A DNA stretch of 64,000 nucleotides, taken from IMG/VR virus record IMGVR_UViG_3300022602_000024, positions 797 through 64,796 of that record; one strand, 5' to 3'. Origin of the DNA: a virus. Positions 18,048-25,908 of the stretch are shown here, one piece after another. The stretch's first letter is position 1. Every line of letters begins with the position of its first letter. The notes under the pieces are model-generated. The model was given only the letters and a program-made list of their open reading frames with translations. It was not told the origin of the DNA and made no database searches. The position numbers and the translations under genes are program-made.

Positions 18048-19769
18048 TTAAAGTGCTGGTCCGCCGCCACCTTGCGCGGCTCCTGCACCTTGAGGACCAC
18101 CGCCAGGTGCTTGTGCAGCACCACTTAGATCCATATCCCCGCCGCCAGGTGTGGCTTCGGGACCAAGACCTTCTAGTTCATTATTAACAATACCTGAACT
18201 AATACCAACACCGCCTAAGTTAGGTGCAGCTGGTGTTGCTGTTTCAGTATCCCCACGTTCTTCAGCAAACAACATTTCGTTTTCGCTCATTTCCTGCTCG
18301 GTTAGGCCTAAGTAACGCTTCATTAAGAAACGCTTGCTCAAGTATGGTATTTGTTCTAGTTGCGTAAATGTAGCAATTCTAGCACTGTCAATGTCTGCTT
18401 GACGGTATTGCGCAAAGTTTTGTGGAGGATTAAATGACAAATCAAACAAACTTCCGTCAATATTAAAGCCTCTCCAACGCATAAACAACTTAAATTCTGC
18501 ATCTAACTTGTCGCAAATCATTGCTTGTAAACGCTGGCAATACTGATTAAAACGCCATTCTTGAATAAGCGCGGTACCTACACGACCATCTGTATAAGCA
18601 GCAGTTCCGTCTTCGGCAGTAGTAGGCAAATAACTACTAGGAATACGCAAACCACGGAATAACTTGTTGGTAAAGAAGCGTAAATCAGTGATTTCACCTA
18701 GATTAGCACCGCCAGGTAGCACTTCAACGCTTGATCCACGACCTTCTGCAGTTTGTGGAAAGAAATAGTCTTCGTTTGTGCTTAATGGATTATACGTAGC
18801 ATCCATCATGTTGGCATTTTGATTGGGACCGCCTGATTGTGTAGGTATTCTACGTTGGTGAATTTCGTTTTTAATACGTTCTACAAACGCCATAGCCATA
18901 TGACTGGGCATGTTACCTACGTCAATCTTAAAGATACGACGCTCCGGGGCACGTTGCACACGGTAGATAATGATACTGTCTTCCAGCAGTTCTTTTTGCT
19001 TAAAAACCTTAAAAATGTTCTCTAATACAGAGTTACCAAAGGGCCAAAATACATCTAAGCCTTCTGTTAAACTCACATGCACCACGTGTTCTGCATTGAT
19101 AGCAGCTTCGTTCTTAGCATGACTAAAGCGTGAACCACCACCAAATGGTGTTTGTGGTTGTACATAAGCGCCCGATGGTCCACCTACTTGAGGGTGATTC
19201 ATATAAGTGTCTGTGGTAGCAACCGCAGTAGCAGTCAAATTTTGAAAGTTAATGTTCAAGTCTTTAATCAAGTATTGCTCGGGCTCTTTGCCTTTGCTTT
19301 CGTTAACAATAACTTTAGTGATCTTGGACATTTCTGTCCACATGAGCTTAAAGTTTTCAGGGTCACGTAAAAATACTTGGTCTCCGTACTTCAATACGTT
19401 ACGTACAACTTTGAATATGCGCTTGTTCCAGTCGTTTAGTGCAACCCATTGTTGTAGTTGCTCCTTTAATATCTTAACTTCGTTATCACTAGGCTTGTCT
19501 TTGAACGCCAATGTAAAAGCAGTATGATTGTCTTCGTTCTTTTGTGTCATAAACTCAGCTAAAATGTCTAAAGCTGCGTTTACTTCTGAATCCATATCCA
19601 TTTGTTCATATTGATTATAACGTTCAATACGATTTGGATGCCCAATATACACTTCAGGTAACTGGCTTTGATAGTTGCGGAATCCGGGGTCAGGCAAGCG
19701 ACCACCACCCAATGGGGAGATGTTACTTGGTAAATTGCTTGTCTTAAAGTACTTTTTCCAGCCTGCCAT
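18048..19769 (-). CDS. gp20: Portal vertex protein gp20
   Basis: This 573-residue protein forms the dodecameric DNA gate at the head vertex. Diagnostic features are the start MAGWKKYFKTSNLPSNISPL, the block NRIERYNQYEQMDMDSEVN, WNKRIFKVVRNVLKYGD, and the highly conserved YRVQRAPERRIFKIDVGNMP segment. LFRGLRIPSSYLP followed by YTDGRVGTALIQEWRFN completes the family pattern. The Gly/Gln/Pro-rich C-terminal tail is of low complexity. An exact late promoter (19790-19797) sits 20 bp before the start, with AGGAT as the ribosome site. It is the first gene of the head unit. Confidence 0.97.
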   Translation of the reverse strand: MAGWKKYFKTSNLPSNISPLGGGRLPDPGFRNYQSQLPEVYIGHPNRIERYNQYEQMDMDSEVNAALDILAEFMTQKNEDNHTAFTLAFKDKPSDNEVKILKEQLQQWVALNDWNKRIFKVVRNVLKYGDQVFLRDPENFKLMWTEMSKITKVIVNESKGKEPEQYLIKDLNINFQNLTATAVATTDTYMNHPQVGGPSGAYVQPQTPFGGGSRFSHAKNEAAINAEHVVHVSLTEGLDVFWPFGNSVLENIFKVFKQKELLEDSIIIYRVQRAPERRIFKIDVGNMPSHMAMAFVERIKNEIHQRRIPTQSGGPNQNANMMDATYNPLSTNEDYFFPQTAEGRGSSVEVLPGGANLGEITDLRFFTNKLFRGLRIPSSYLPTTAEDGTAAYTDGRVGTALIQEWRFNQYCQRLQAMICDKLDAEFKLFMRWRGFNIDGSLFDLSFNPPQNFAQYRQADIDSARIATFTQLEQIPYLSKRFLMKRYLGLTEQEMSENEMLFAEERGDTETATPAAPNLGGVGISSGIVNNELEGLGPEATPGGGDMDLSGAAQAPGGGPQGAGAAQGGGGPAL

Positions 19770-19789
19770 ATTGTATCCTGTGTATGCTA

Positions 19790-19797
19790 TATTTATA
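19790..19797 (-). promoter_or_regulatory. Late promoter TATAAATA (exact) for gp20
   Basis: An exact minus-strand match set in the palindromic context TGCTATAAATATAGCA, 20 bp upstream of gp20 and overlapping the gap after the tape-measure gene. Confidence 0.72.
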
Positions 19798-19801
19798 GCA
19801 T

Positions 19802-22408
19802 TTAGGCCACAGCCCGGAAATGATTTTCTGAGATATCTTTGTGATCTTCGAGTATATTAATCATTTCGTCAAATTTATCTAACAATGCTTGCATACCTGG
19901 CAACATACCGTTGACTAACGGAGTTACCAGTTCACGTTGCCCACCTTCTGCCACTGTTACATTAGATCCGCTAGAACTGGGATTTACAATTCCCCCGCTA
20001 GCAAGCTGAGCATGAACGTGGTCTCCAGTTGCAGTAACTTTTGTACCATCTTTTCGTAATATTTCTTGTCCTTTTTTCTCAAAATCAACTCTAGAGAATC
20101 CTATTGCTTTTAGTGCAGCAACCACTGTGTCAACATCACCTAGGGGATTAATGTCTATGGCTTTACCCCACCCGTGCACATCGTTTTTGTGTGCTGCAAA
20201 AATATCCGAATCATTAAGTGCATTTATCATCACGTGAGATAATACAGAATCAGAATTCATTTTATCAAGCATGCCTTGCAGTTGAGGGGTGATCCCACCA
20301 GTACCAGCTCTACCATTGGTCATCAATCTACCTACATTTGGTGGCACTAATTCAGACAATCCTCTTGTAAGCGATCTACCCGGGCCTTCGGTGCCATACA
20401 ATTCAGTGTCGCCACCGCCTTCACTGACAGAAGCTGGTGCAGCAGTTCCTGCTGAGCCACCAATACCCCCAGCAGTAGCAGGTTTGTGTATGCCAGTATG
20501 AGCCCCACCAATGGCTGCACCTCCGCCCGAGGATCCAAAAGCGTGAGCACCACTGACAGCAGCAGAGGCACGTCCATTGGCTTCACGTCTTTGTTTTTCT
20601 TCTGGTGAGACAAATCCAAGTTTGTCCCTGTAGTTGTACAAATCATCGTATATTTCTTTGATCATGTCAGAAAATTGGCTAAGACCTCCATCTAGTCCTT
20701 TCATGATCTCTATACGCTGACTTTGCCAATCCATCATTTGTTCTGCAAAGTGTGTAGGGTCACCAGCTCCGCTAGTTAATGCTTTGGCTGCGTCCCCAAA
20801 AACATCAGCCATTTTAGTACCAGCAAGACTTAGTTTTTCAGCATTTTGATAAATGCCTTGAACATCACCGTACTCGCCTGTTAACAGGTTTACTTGCCCA
20901 AATCCAGTTTTACCTACTTGATTCAACATAGGCTTTGACATTTGTTGTATAGTTGTTACTGTTGCTTTGCCTGTTCTTGCAGCTTCGTTTGAGATATTTC
21001 TTGAATTTTTTGCAGCCTCTTCAACCATTTGTCTGATAGCTGGTGCTTGTGCAGAAGCCATTAAGAATCCCTGTTGTGTAATAAATCCGTAAACACGTTG
21101 TTGCATATAAGCAGTTTGTGTTTCTTGATTATCGCCAAGAGTTTTTAGATTCTGTTGAAATCCTTCTACTAATTTTTTAAATCTGTCGGCTATTTCTTCT
21201 TGTGTTCCACCGCCGGCTACTGCTTCTTCTCGCAGTTTTGATAAAACTTGAGTTTGCATTGTAGCGGCTTCAGCACGAGCCTGCGCTTTTTTAGCATCTT
21301 CACTAGTGAATGCACTTATGGCTTTTATGTTAACTAACCAATCACGTGTTTCTTTGGCAATGTCTTGAGCATTTTTTCTTTGTAAATCGCCAGCCATACC
21401 CAGTACACCCATATAGTGTATAGTACCGTCAGCGATATCTTCAAATGTTAGACCCAAATTCAGCAGTTGCTCAGTGAAACCATTGGTGCCCATTGCATTA
21501 CTAACCATACTGAACTGTTTAGCACCTTGTGTAACCGAACCTCCAAACTTTATGAGACTTTCAGTGTTATTTTTTATTGCATTAGCAAATTGTGTTTGAT
21601 CTAAATAAGCATCTTCAGCAAGTTGACGCAATTCTAATAACCCACCAGCAAATGTAGCACCAGCAGATGATACTGTTTGCATGGCTTTGACTGCACCATC
21701 CATTTCTTTAGATAGTGTTTGTATTTTAAACTTTTTAAGGTCTTCGTATTTTTCAAACAAGAAGCCACCAGCAGCCGTAGCTGCGGCCCCAAGTGCCCAT
21801 AACGGGGCTGCTGCGCCCCCAGTGGCCGCAGACAAAACTCCTAATCCTGTCATTGCACTAGAAGCTGCGCCAGTCATGCCTTTGACTACTTCAACATTCC
21901 TGTCAATTTGTAGTGTTTGCAATTCTCCTGCAGCCTGAAAAGCACTGGCATTGCTTTGATAACTGCTTATTAAAGATTTATAAACATTTATACCGTAGTT
22001 GGCAGTTGCAACTGCAATGGTTTCTGCACTGTCGACCACTGCTTTGACCAGATGTGCCGAAGCTGATTGTTCTTTGAGCTTGTTTATTTCAGACTGTTTA
22101 GCGGCTCGTTCGTTAGCGTCAGTTAATTCATCAACTTGTTCTTGTAAATAATGCAGATCTCCAGCAACATCTGTGTAGCTTTTTCGTCCCGATTTTAATG
22201 CTTTATCAAGTTGATTTAAAGAATAATTGGCTTGTCGTAATATTGTGTCTTGATCCCTGGTAGATCCAGCCAATTTCTTCGATTTATCAATTATGCCCTC
22301 AAGTGCTTCAGCTTCTTTTTTACCAAGAGAATTTAATAGAAGTTGATTTTTTCTCTTCCATTCAAACAGTTCTTTTTCTAATTCTAACGCTTCATTATTT
22401 TCAGGCAT
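19802..22408 (-). CDS. Probable tape-measure protein with C-terminal M15-like peptidase motif
   Basis: A long, mostly helical chain has an N-terminal coiled coil, an Ala/Gly-rich hydrophobic centre (GLGVLSAATGGAAAPLWALG) and a late segment LASGGIV...VAEGGQRELVTPLVNG. That last pattern is typical of tape-measure C-termini. Between them lies a motif set of Zn D,D-/L,D-peptidases of the M15 type: H745-x6-D752 (HGWGKAIDI) and D796-x-x-H799 (GDHVHAQL). I chose the ATG at 22408 (MPENNEALELEKELF), with a GGAAAA ribosome site, over one at 22438; the upstream start would lie inside promoter-like sequence. The neighbouring divergent gp26/chaperone-like pair supports the tape-measure call. T4 gp29 is shorter (about 590 residues). 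Confidence 0.72.
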   Translation of the reverse strand: MPENNEALELEKELFEWKRKNQLLLNSLGKKEAEALEGIIDKSKKLAGSTRDQDTILRQANYSLNQLDKALKSGRKSYTDVAGDLHYLQEQVDELTDANERAAKQSEINKLKEQSASAHLVKAVVDSAETIAVATANYGINVYKSLISSYQSNASAFQAAGELQTLQIDRNVEVVKGMTGAASSAMTGLGVLSAATGGAAAPLWALGAAATAAGGFLFEKYEDLKKFKIQTLSKEMDGAVKAMQTVSSAGATFAGGLLELRQLAEDAYLDQTQFANAIKNNTESLIKFGGSVTQGAKQFSMVSNAMGTNGFTEQLLNLGLTFEDIADGTIHYMGVLGMAGDLQRKNAQDIAKETRDWLVNIKAISAFTSEDAKKAQARAEAATMQTQVLSKLREEAVAGGGTQEEIADRFKKLVEGFQQNLKTLGDNQETQTAYMQQRVYGFITQQGFLMASAQAPAIRQMVEEAAKNSRNISNEAARTGKATVTTIQQMSKPMLNQVGKTGFGQVNLLTGEYGDVQGIYQNAEKLSLAGTKMADVFGDAAKALTSGAGDPTHFAEQMMDWQSQRIEIMKGLDGGLSQFSDMIKEIYDDLYNYRDKLGFVSPEEKQRREANGRASAAVSGAHAFGSSGGGAAIGGAHTGIHKPATAGGIGGSAGTAAPASVSEGGGDTELYGTEGPGRSLTRGLSELVPPNVGRLMTNGRAGTGGITPQLQGMLDKMNSDSVLSHVMINALNDSDIFAAHKNDVHGWGKAIDINPLGDVDTVVAALKAIGFSRVDFEKKGQEILRKDGTKVTATGDHVHAQLASGGIVNPSSSGSNVTVAEGGQRELVTPLVNGMLPGMQALLDKFDEMINILEDHKDISENHFRAVA

Positions 22409-22424
22409 GATTTTTCCAGGTAAA

Positions 22425-22432
22425 TATGAATA
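22425..22432 (+). promoter_or_regulatory. Late-promoter-like box TATGAATA
   Basis: Seven of eight matches to TATAAATA on the plus strand, 27 bp before the chosen gp26 start. It covers the alternative upstream ATG at 22426, which argues against that start. Confidence 0.42.
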
Positions 22433-22439
22433 TATCATT

Positions 22440-22447
22440 TATTTATG
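22440..22447 (-). promoter_or_regulatory. Late-promoter-like box CATAAATA
   Basis: Seven of eight matches to TATAAATA on the minus strand, 32 bp before the tape-measure start at 22408. It faces the plus-strand box at 22425-22432, so the two transcripts would overlap by a few bases at their 5' ends. Confidence 0.48.
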
Positions 22448-22458
22448 GGATCAAAAAT

Positions 22459-23298
22459 ATGGAAAATATCTCTGCTAATCCTTTAGCTAAACATTTTAGA
22501 CAACCTGCAATTTACATGAAATTGCCTAGTGGTGGTCGTTTTTGGAAAGAAGGCAGTTTAAATCTTCCCGCAACCGGCGATATACCTGTTTACCCAATGA
22601 CTGCACGTGATGAAATTACTATCCGTACACCCGATGCATTGATGAACGGTCAAGGTGTAGTTGATGTTATACAAAGTTGTTGCCCAAACATAATAGATGC
22701 GTGGAAAATGCCCAGTATTGACGTTGATGCAGTATTGCTAAACATACGTATTGCCAGTTACGGGGGCAATATGGATTTTGATACCAAATGTCCAGCTTGC
22801 CAAAATGAATCAAGTTTTAGTTTAGACATGGGCAAGATAGTACAACAAATTTCTATGCCAAACTACGATGATCCTTTGGTATTTGACGGATTTAAAATAA
22901 AACTTAAACCACAACCGTATTTTGAAGTAAACCGTGTAAATCAAATCAGTTTCACTGAGCAACAGATACTGCGTTCAGTTAACGATAACAATATACCCGA
23001 CGAAGAAAAGAAAACAATAACTGAAAAATATCTAAACAAGTTGATTGATTTAAACATCGAAGTTAGTTTAAACAGTACCAGTTCTATTACATTAGATGAC
23101 GGTACAGTAGTTACTAATATAATGCATATTAAAGAATTCTATGCCAATGCAGAATACAGAATATTAAAAGACATAGAAAAACGTCTCAAAGAGATCAATG
23201 ATCAAGTGGCACTTGATCCAGTTGATGTTGTGTGCTCTGCTTGCGCTAACGAATATAAAATTCCGCTAACCTTTGACTACGCAAATTTTTTCGGTTAA
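22459..23298 (+). CDS. gp26: Baseplate hub / tail-assembly protein gp26
   Basis: From the ATG at 22459 the product starts MENISANPLAKHFRQPAIYM and contains LPSGGRFW, PMTARDEI and the strongly conserved TPDALMNGQGVVDVIQSCCP. These place it in the T4 gp26 'baseplate protein' family. Two CxxC pairs (CPACQ near residue 110 and CSACA near residue 264) could bind zinc. The upstream in-frame ATG at 22426 is possible, but the inner start matches the family N-terminus and has a GGGA site 8 bp away. The gene ends in a T-TTT-TTC slippery heptamer three codons before the stop, and the next ORF continues in the -1 frame. This suggests a chaperone-type frameshift product as in other tailed phages. Confidence 0.88.
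   Translation: MENISANPLAKHFRQPAIYMKLPSGGRFWKEGSLNLPATGDIPVYPMTARDEITIRTPDALMNGQGVVDVIQSCCPNIIDAWKMPSIDVDAVLLNIRIASYGGNMDFDTKCPACQNESSFSLDMGKIVQQISMPNYDDPLVFDGFKIKLKPQPYFEVNRVNQISFTEQQILRSVNDNNIPDEEKKTITEKYLNKLIDLNIEVSLNSTSSITLDDGTVVTNIMHIKEFYANAEYRILKDIEKRLKEINDQVALDPVDVVCSACANEYKIPLTFDYANFFG
23286..23292 (+). promoter_or_regulatory. Candidate -1 programmed frameshift site (T TTT TTC)
   Basis: In the gp26 frame the codons are AAT TTT TTC GGT TAA. The heptamer T-TTT-TTC fits X-XXY-YYZ exactly, and the overlapping A-AAT-TTT also fits. Slipping back one base continues CGG TTA AGG CTT TTG TCT without a stop into the 23304-23522 ORF, giving a fusion of about 354 residues. No clear downstream pseudoknot is visible; an AAGG follows within 5 bases. 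Confidence 0.6.
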
Positions 23299-23303
23299 GG
23301 CTT

Positions 23304-23522
23304 TTGTCTCTATCCAATGAAGAGATTGTAGCACAAATTGAATCAATGGAAAATGAGACAAAAGCCATTAAACAAGAAGCACTAAAAATGTGTTGGTATA
23401 TGCGAGGTGGTCTTAGTTATACCGAATCTATGGATTTAAGTTTTACAGAACGTGAAATTATTGGTAAAATAATTAAAGAACATATAGAAACAACTAAAGA
23501 GTCAGGATTGCCATTCTTTTAA
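23304..23522 (+). CDS. Small gp51-position ORF, probably the -1 frameshift extension of gp26
   Basis: The 72-residue frame ends MDLSFTEREIIGKIIKEHIE followed by TTKESGLPFF, a pattern I associate with the small ORF after gp26 in aquatic T4-like phages. An independent start would be TTG at 23304 with AAGG only 3 bp upstream; no ATG is suitably placed. The frame is open upstream through the gp26 end, so expression as a gp26 extension by -1 frameshift at 23286-23292 is the simpler reading. The product is acidic and helical, like the T domain of G/GT tail-assembly chaperones. Independent translation by reinitiation remains possible. Confidence 0.7.
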   Translation: MSLSNEEIVAQIESMENETKAIKQEALKMCWYMRGGLSYTESMDLSFTEREIIGKIIKEHIETTKESGLPFF

Positions 23523-23540
23523 GATGTACTGCGTACATCT
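23522..23540 (+). terminator. Hairpin at the end of the gp26 unit
   Basis: A perfect 8-bp stem (agatgtac / gtacatct) with a TGC loop overlaps the stop codon of the small ORF. It is followed by GTTGTTTCG, a poor U-run, so termination here would be partial. Confidence 0.4.
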
Positions 23541-23946
23541 GTTGTTTCGCTTATCAGCTCACAACACTATTCTTATTCGCTTAAGCGGATTAAGTTTCAT
23601 CCAGATTCCTCAGTCACACTTTGCCCGCACAGGGCAAAGATCACTTCATCCGAGTTCGGAACAGTCATTAGCGTTACTGCATTACAGAGGCGGTTGTCCG
23701 GTACCTCGAGCAGTGTCTTTATCACAACGGCAACTAATATAATATACGCTAACATACTATATTAACCTGCACTATCGCTAGTGCGTCTTTTTAGCCTTAA
23801 ATTCTTTTCAAACAATCAAACTAGAGCATTTAACCAGTCGTCATCCTTAACGGGTAGTGATTGAGTACTCTCAACGGCGAGAGATTTACGTCCCTGTGAC
23901 CCTGGGTCCAGTTTTCATGTACGCACGAACTTGGCCTGCGTGAGCC
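23541..23946. other. Non-coding, hairpin-rich gap between converging genes
   Basis: About 400 bp without a credible gene. Visible elements: palindrome CGCTTAAGCG (23578-23587), an 8-bp hairpin ctttgccc/gggcaaag (23619-23639), palindrome TCCGAGTTCGGA (about 23649-23660), inverted TAATATA/TATATTA (about 23736-23765), a terminator at 23769-23792, and hairpin ctctc/gagag (about 23868-23884). The region could be structured 3' untranslated RNA or a small RNA. No tRNA cloverleaf or group I core was recognised. Confidence 0.5.
23769..23792 (+). terminator. Rho-independent terminator, plus strand
   Basis: Stem gcacta/tagtgc with a TCGC tetraloop is followed by GTCTTTTT. It would end the gp26 transcript after a structured 3' leader-out of about 270 nt. 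Confidence 0.72.
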
Positions 23947-24381
23947 TTAACCGTTTAACTTATCTTTTATGTGGGAGCCATGTACACGGACCTGAATGTG
24001 TCCGTTATAATAATCTGCTGATTCTAAGACTTGGTGTCGAAATTGTTCTCTTGCTTCTATGTAGGAGCATTCTGCTTTGGATTTACAGTAAAAAAGTATT
24101 TCTCTAGTGAAGTTTTCTTTGCCTAGAGTTTCTACATCTTTGTTTAGTTCTATATTTGAGCCATAATATTCGCGCCAATCACTGTCAATTGTACCACGAA
24201 TTTTCTTTTTTTTCTTTGTACCGTTTTTGAGTTTTACTGTTTTATATGTTGTTTTAGAGAATTTTGCTAGTTTCTTGCCTATATATTTACGATTAGATAG
24301 ATTATTTGTAATGAGGTATACAAACCCGACACAATCTTCGGGCAAGTCCTCTACAGTGATGTTTTGATAAAGCCATGACAT
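23947..24381 (-). CDS. GIY-YIG family endonuclease-like protein
   Basis: The 144-residue protein has the two halves of a GIY-YIG motif in FVYLITNNLSNRKYIGKK (VYL and YIG), followed by a basic Lys-rich stretch. Then come SDWREYYGSN and a CxxxxECSYIEAREQF segment containing a candidate catalytic Glu. Small stand-alone proteins of this pattern are widespread in T4-like phages and are thought to be nucleases or selfish homing enzymes. It lies 20 bp after the second aminotransferase-like gene with no obvious ribosome site, and next to the structured gap. Whether it homes, repairs DNA or degrades host DNA cannot be told. Confidence 0.78.
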   Translation of the reverse strand: MSWLYQNITVEDLPEDCVGFVYLITNNLSNRKYIGKKLAKFSKTTYKTVKLKNGTKKKKKIRGTIDSDWREYYGSNIELNKDVETLGKENFTREILFYCKSKAECSYIEAREQFRHQVLESADYYNGHIQVRVHGSHIKDKLNG

Positions 24382-24400
24382 GCATATTAGTTATCATATT

Positions 24401-25462
24401 TTAATATAATTGTAATTTTTTTAATAGATTTTCGTTCTCATACAACATTCCGAGATTATATCTGTTTTGTTGATCGTTAAAAGGACTACACCATGCACCA
24501 GACGTAGATCTTCCAAAATTGGTATAATCGTTGCCCAACCCAAAGTGTACTACTTTGGTTTGCTTCAATCCCAAACGATTACACCAGTATGTTTGCTTAT
24601 CCAAGTACTTTGTAACATTGTAATCTACAGGAAATTGATTGATAATATCTAATGCTAATCCTGCACTCAACCTGTTGCAAATATTTTCATCGTTGCTCAT
24701 CTGCATGGGGTCTTGCGGTTTTTCCTTACACATGCGCACCGCTATCTTAGCACATTGTACAGGAAAAGTTTTGCTAAAGCTAAAAGTAATTTGCCTAATA
24801 CAATCTGCACTTAGATCAATATCAACCGCACCGTTGCTATTGGGTAGATAGATAAAATCTAACAACAGATCTATACCCTGTTGATTGCATTGAGCTATTA
24901 ACCAATCTAAATCTTTGTGTTTGTCGCCAGTTAATGCAAAAGGATAGCTACAGATACAAACATCATTGGCACGTAAATCATCATCTTCGATGTACGCCCA
25001 CTCTGCACCAATTTTGCTCCAGATATCCATATGCCACCAGTAGTCTCCGCGAAATACTCTAAATCTTTTGTTTTTGTTAAACAAATAAAAGTTTATAAAA
25101 CTTTCTTGTGTTCCTGCACTAAAGCCTACATACTTAAACTGATCAAAATTTTGTAAATTGTATCTGGTGCCTGCGGCAATCCAACTTGGAAATTTTTCTT
25201 CAAATTGCTTTACAATCCAAGGATTCAGCAAATGTTGCGCTAAATTCAAACTTTGAGTATAGTCAATAACTTCACTGTCTTTTATGCTGTTGCCACTGCT
25301 AAAAATACTGCGATATCTAGATCTTACAGGCTCAAATTTATTATTATCAGGAAATGCCCATATATATTCGCCGGGTACATCTAGTGTGCGGTCTCCACTG
25401 GCTTTTGCAAGAACCCAGGCCAAGGTTCTAACTTGATTTATATCTGTGCTAAAATTCTGCAT
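24401..25462 (-). CDS. PLP-dependent aminotransferase-like protein, paralogue 2
   Basis: From the ATG at 25462 (MQNFSTDINQVRTLAWVLAK) the 353-residue product has the hallmarks of fold-type I PLP enzymes. These are a phosphate-site segment FSAGTQESF, a cofactor Asp with Tyr (D202 and Y205 in LLLDFIYLP) and the Schiff-base lysine K231 in FSFSKTFPV, followed by KIAVRM as in HisC-type enzymes. The open frame extends to 25540, but that part overlaps the end of the 156-residue gene, so the inner start is preferred. It is about 25-30% similar by eye to the gene at 25886-26914. Substrate unknown. Sitting downstream of gp46 in an overlapping cassette is unusual for a phage. Confidence 0.72.
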   Translation of the reverse strand: MQNFSTDINQVRTLAWVLAKASGDRTLDVPGEYIWAFPDNNKFEPVRSRYRSIFSSGNSIKDSEVIDYTQSLNLAQHLLNPWIVKQFEEKFPSWIAAGTRYNLQNFDQFKYVGFSAGTQESFINFYLFNKNKRFRVFRGDYWWHMDIWSKIGAEWAYIEDDDLRANDVCICSYPFALTGDKHKDLDWLIAQCNQQGIDLLLDFIYLPNSNGAVDIDLSADCIRQITFSFSKTFPVQCAKIAVRMCKEKPQDPMQMSNDENICNRLSAGLALDIINQFPVDYNVTKYLDKQTYWCNRLGLKQTKVVHFGLGNDYTNFGRSTSGAWCSPFNDQQNRYNLGMLYENENLLKKLQLY

Positions 25463-25908
25463 GCTTGTTGATAGTAGTTGTAGTCTTCTTCCCAGTCTGG
25501 GTCGTTGTTGTTTTTTTCGTGACGTGTTTTCAAGATCCAATATAGTACAGGATTGTACAAGTCAATTATAAATTTTCCATTGGGACCAAAAAACAAACAA
25601 CTTGGGTATACATTGCCGTTTTCAGCAAAAAACTTGCTCTCCCATATTAACTCTTCTAAATTGTAGTCGTCTATGACAATAGATTCCAATTCAAAGCTGC
25701 GATCTTTGACAATTTTTCCATCGGCTACGACGGTATCACTGGGCAATTTGTCCCAGTGCTCGATAACTAATGAACAAGGACCTTCATCTAACTCTATGTC
25801 ATAATTATATTCGTTGTTGACCAAACCAGAATATAATTCTTGATTGGCCACAGTTATTTTACACTTTGGAGAGTCAACAATGTTTTTAAATATTATCTGC
25901 AGTTTCAT
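25438..25908 (-). CDS. Unknown small protein between the two PLP-enzyme genes
   Basis: The 156-residue product starts MKLQIIFKNIVDSPKCKITV, looks beta-rich for the first 80 residues, and then has FELESIVIDDYNLEELI and CLFFGPNGKFIIDLYNP, ending in a helical tail. I recognise the general pattern (DGKI-x-D-x-x-[FIL]-E-[LI]-x-x-I-x-IDD) from uncharacterised proteins of aquatic phages, sometimes guessed to be carbohydrate-binding-like. It overlaps the upstream aminotransferase gene by 23 bp and the downstream one by 25 bp, so the three are almost certainly co-translated and likely function together. No enzyme motif is seen. Confidence 0.7.
   Translation of the reverse strand: MKLQIIFKNIVDSPKCKITVANQELYSGLVNNEYNYDIELDEGPCSLVIEHWDKLPSDTVVADGKIVKDRSFELESIVIDDYNLEELIWESKFFAENGNVYPSCLFFGPNGKFIIDLYNPVLYWILKTRHEKNNNDPDWEEDYNYYQQACRILAQI

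Noticed and set aside
23640-23700. Short match on the minus strand to the conserved CCGAACTCGG loop of 5S rRNA
   Set aside because: Only about 10-11 bases match and they form a palindrome; the flanking helices of 5S rRNA and its closing stem are not found. A covariance-model scan would settle it.
23524-23742. Plus-strand open frame of 72 codons in the intergenic gap
   Set aside because: Its composition (many Ser, Arg, His, Leu) and the underlying hairpins suggest non-coding DNA; there is no ribosome site and no family resemblance.
23738-23743. TATAAT in the intergenic gap as a promoter
   Set aside because: No acceptable -35 box at 16-18 bp and no extended -10; AT-rich chance match is likely.
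23523-24381. Group I intron with a GIY-YIG homing endonuclease
   Set aside because: No conserved intron core sequences and no split host gene were found; gp26 and the aminotransferase genes are intact.
25463-25540. Upstream start of the second aminotransferase-like gene
   Set aside because: The 26 extra residues are Arg/Lys/Gln-rich translation of the overlapping neighbour's coding sequence; the inner ATG gives a normal N-terminus.
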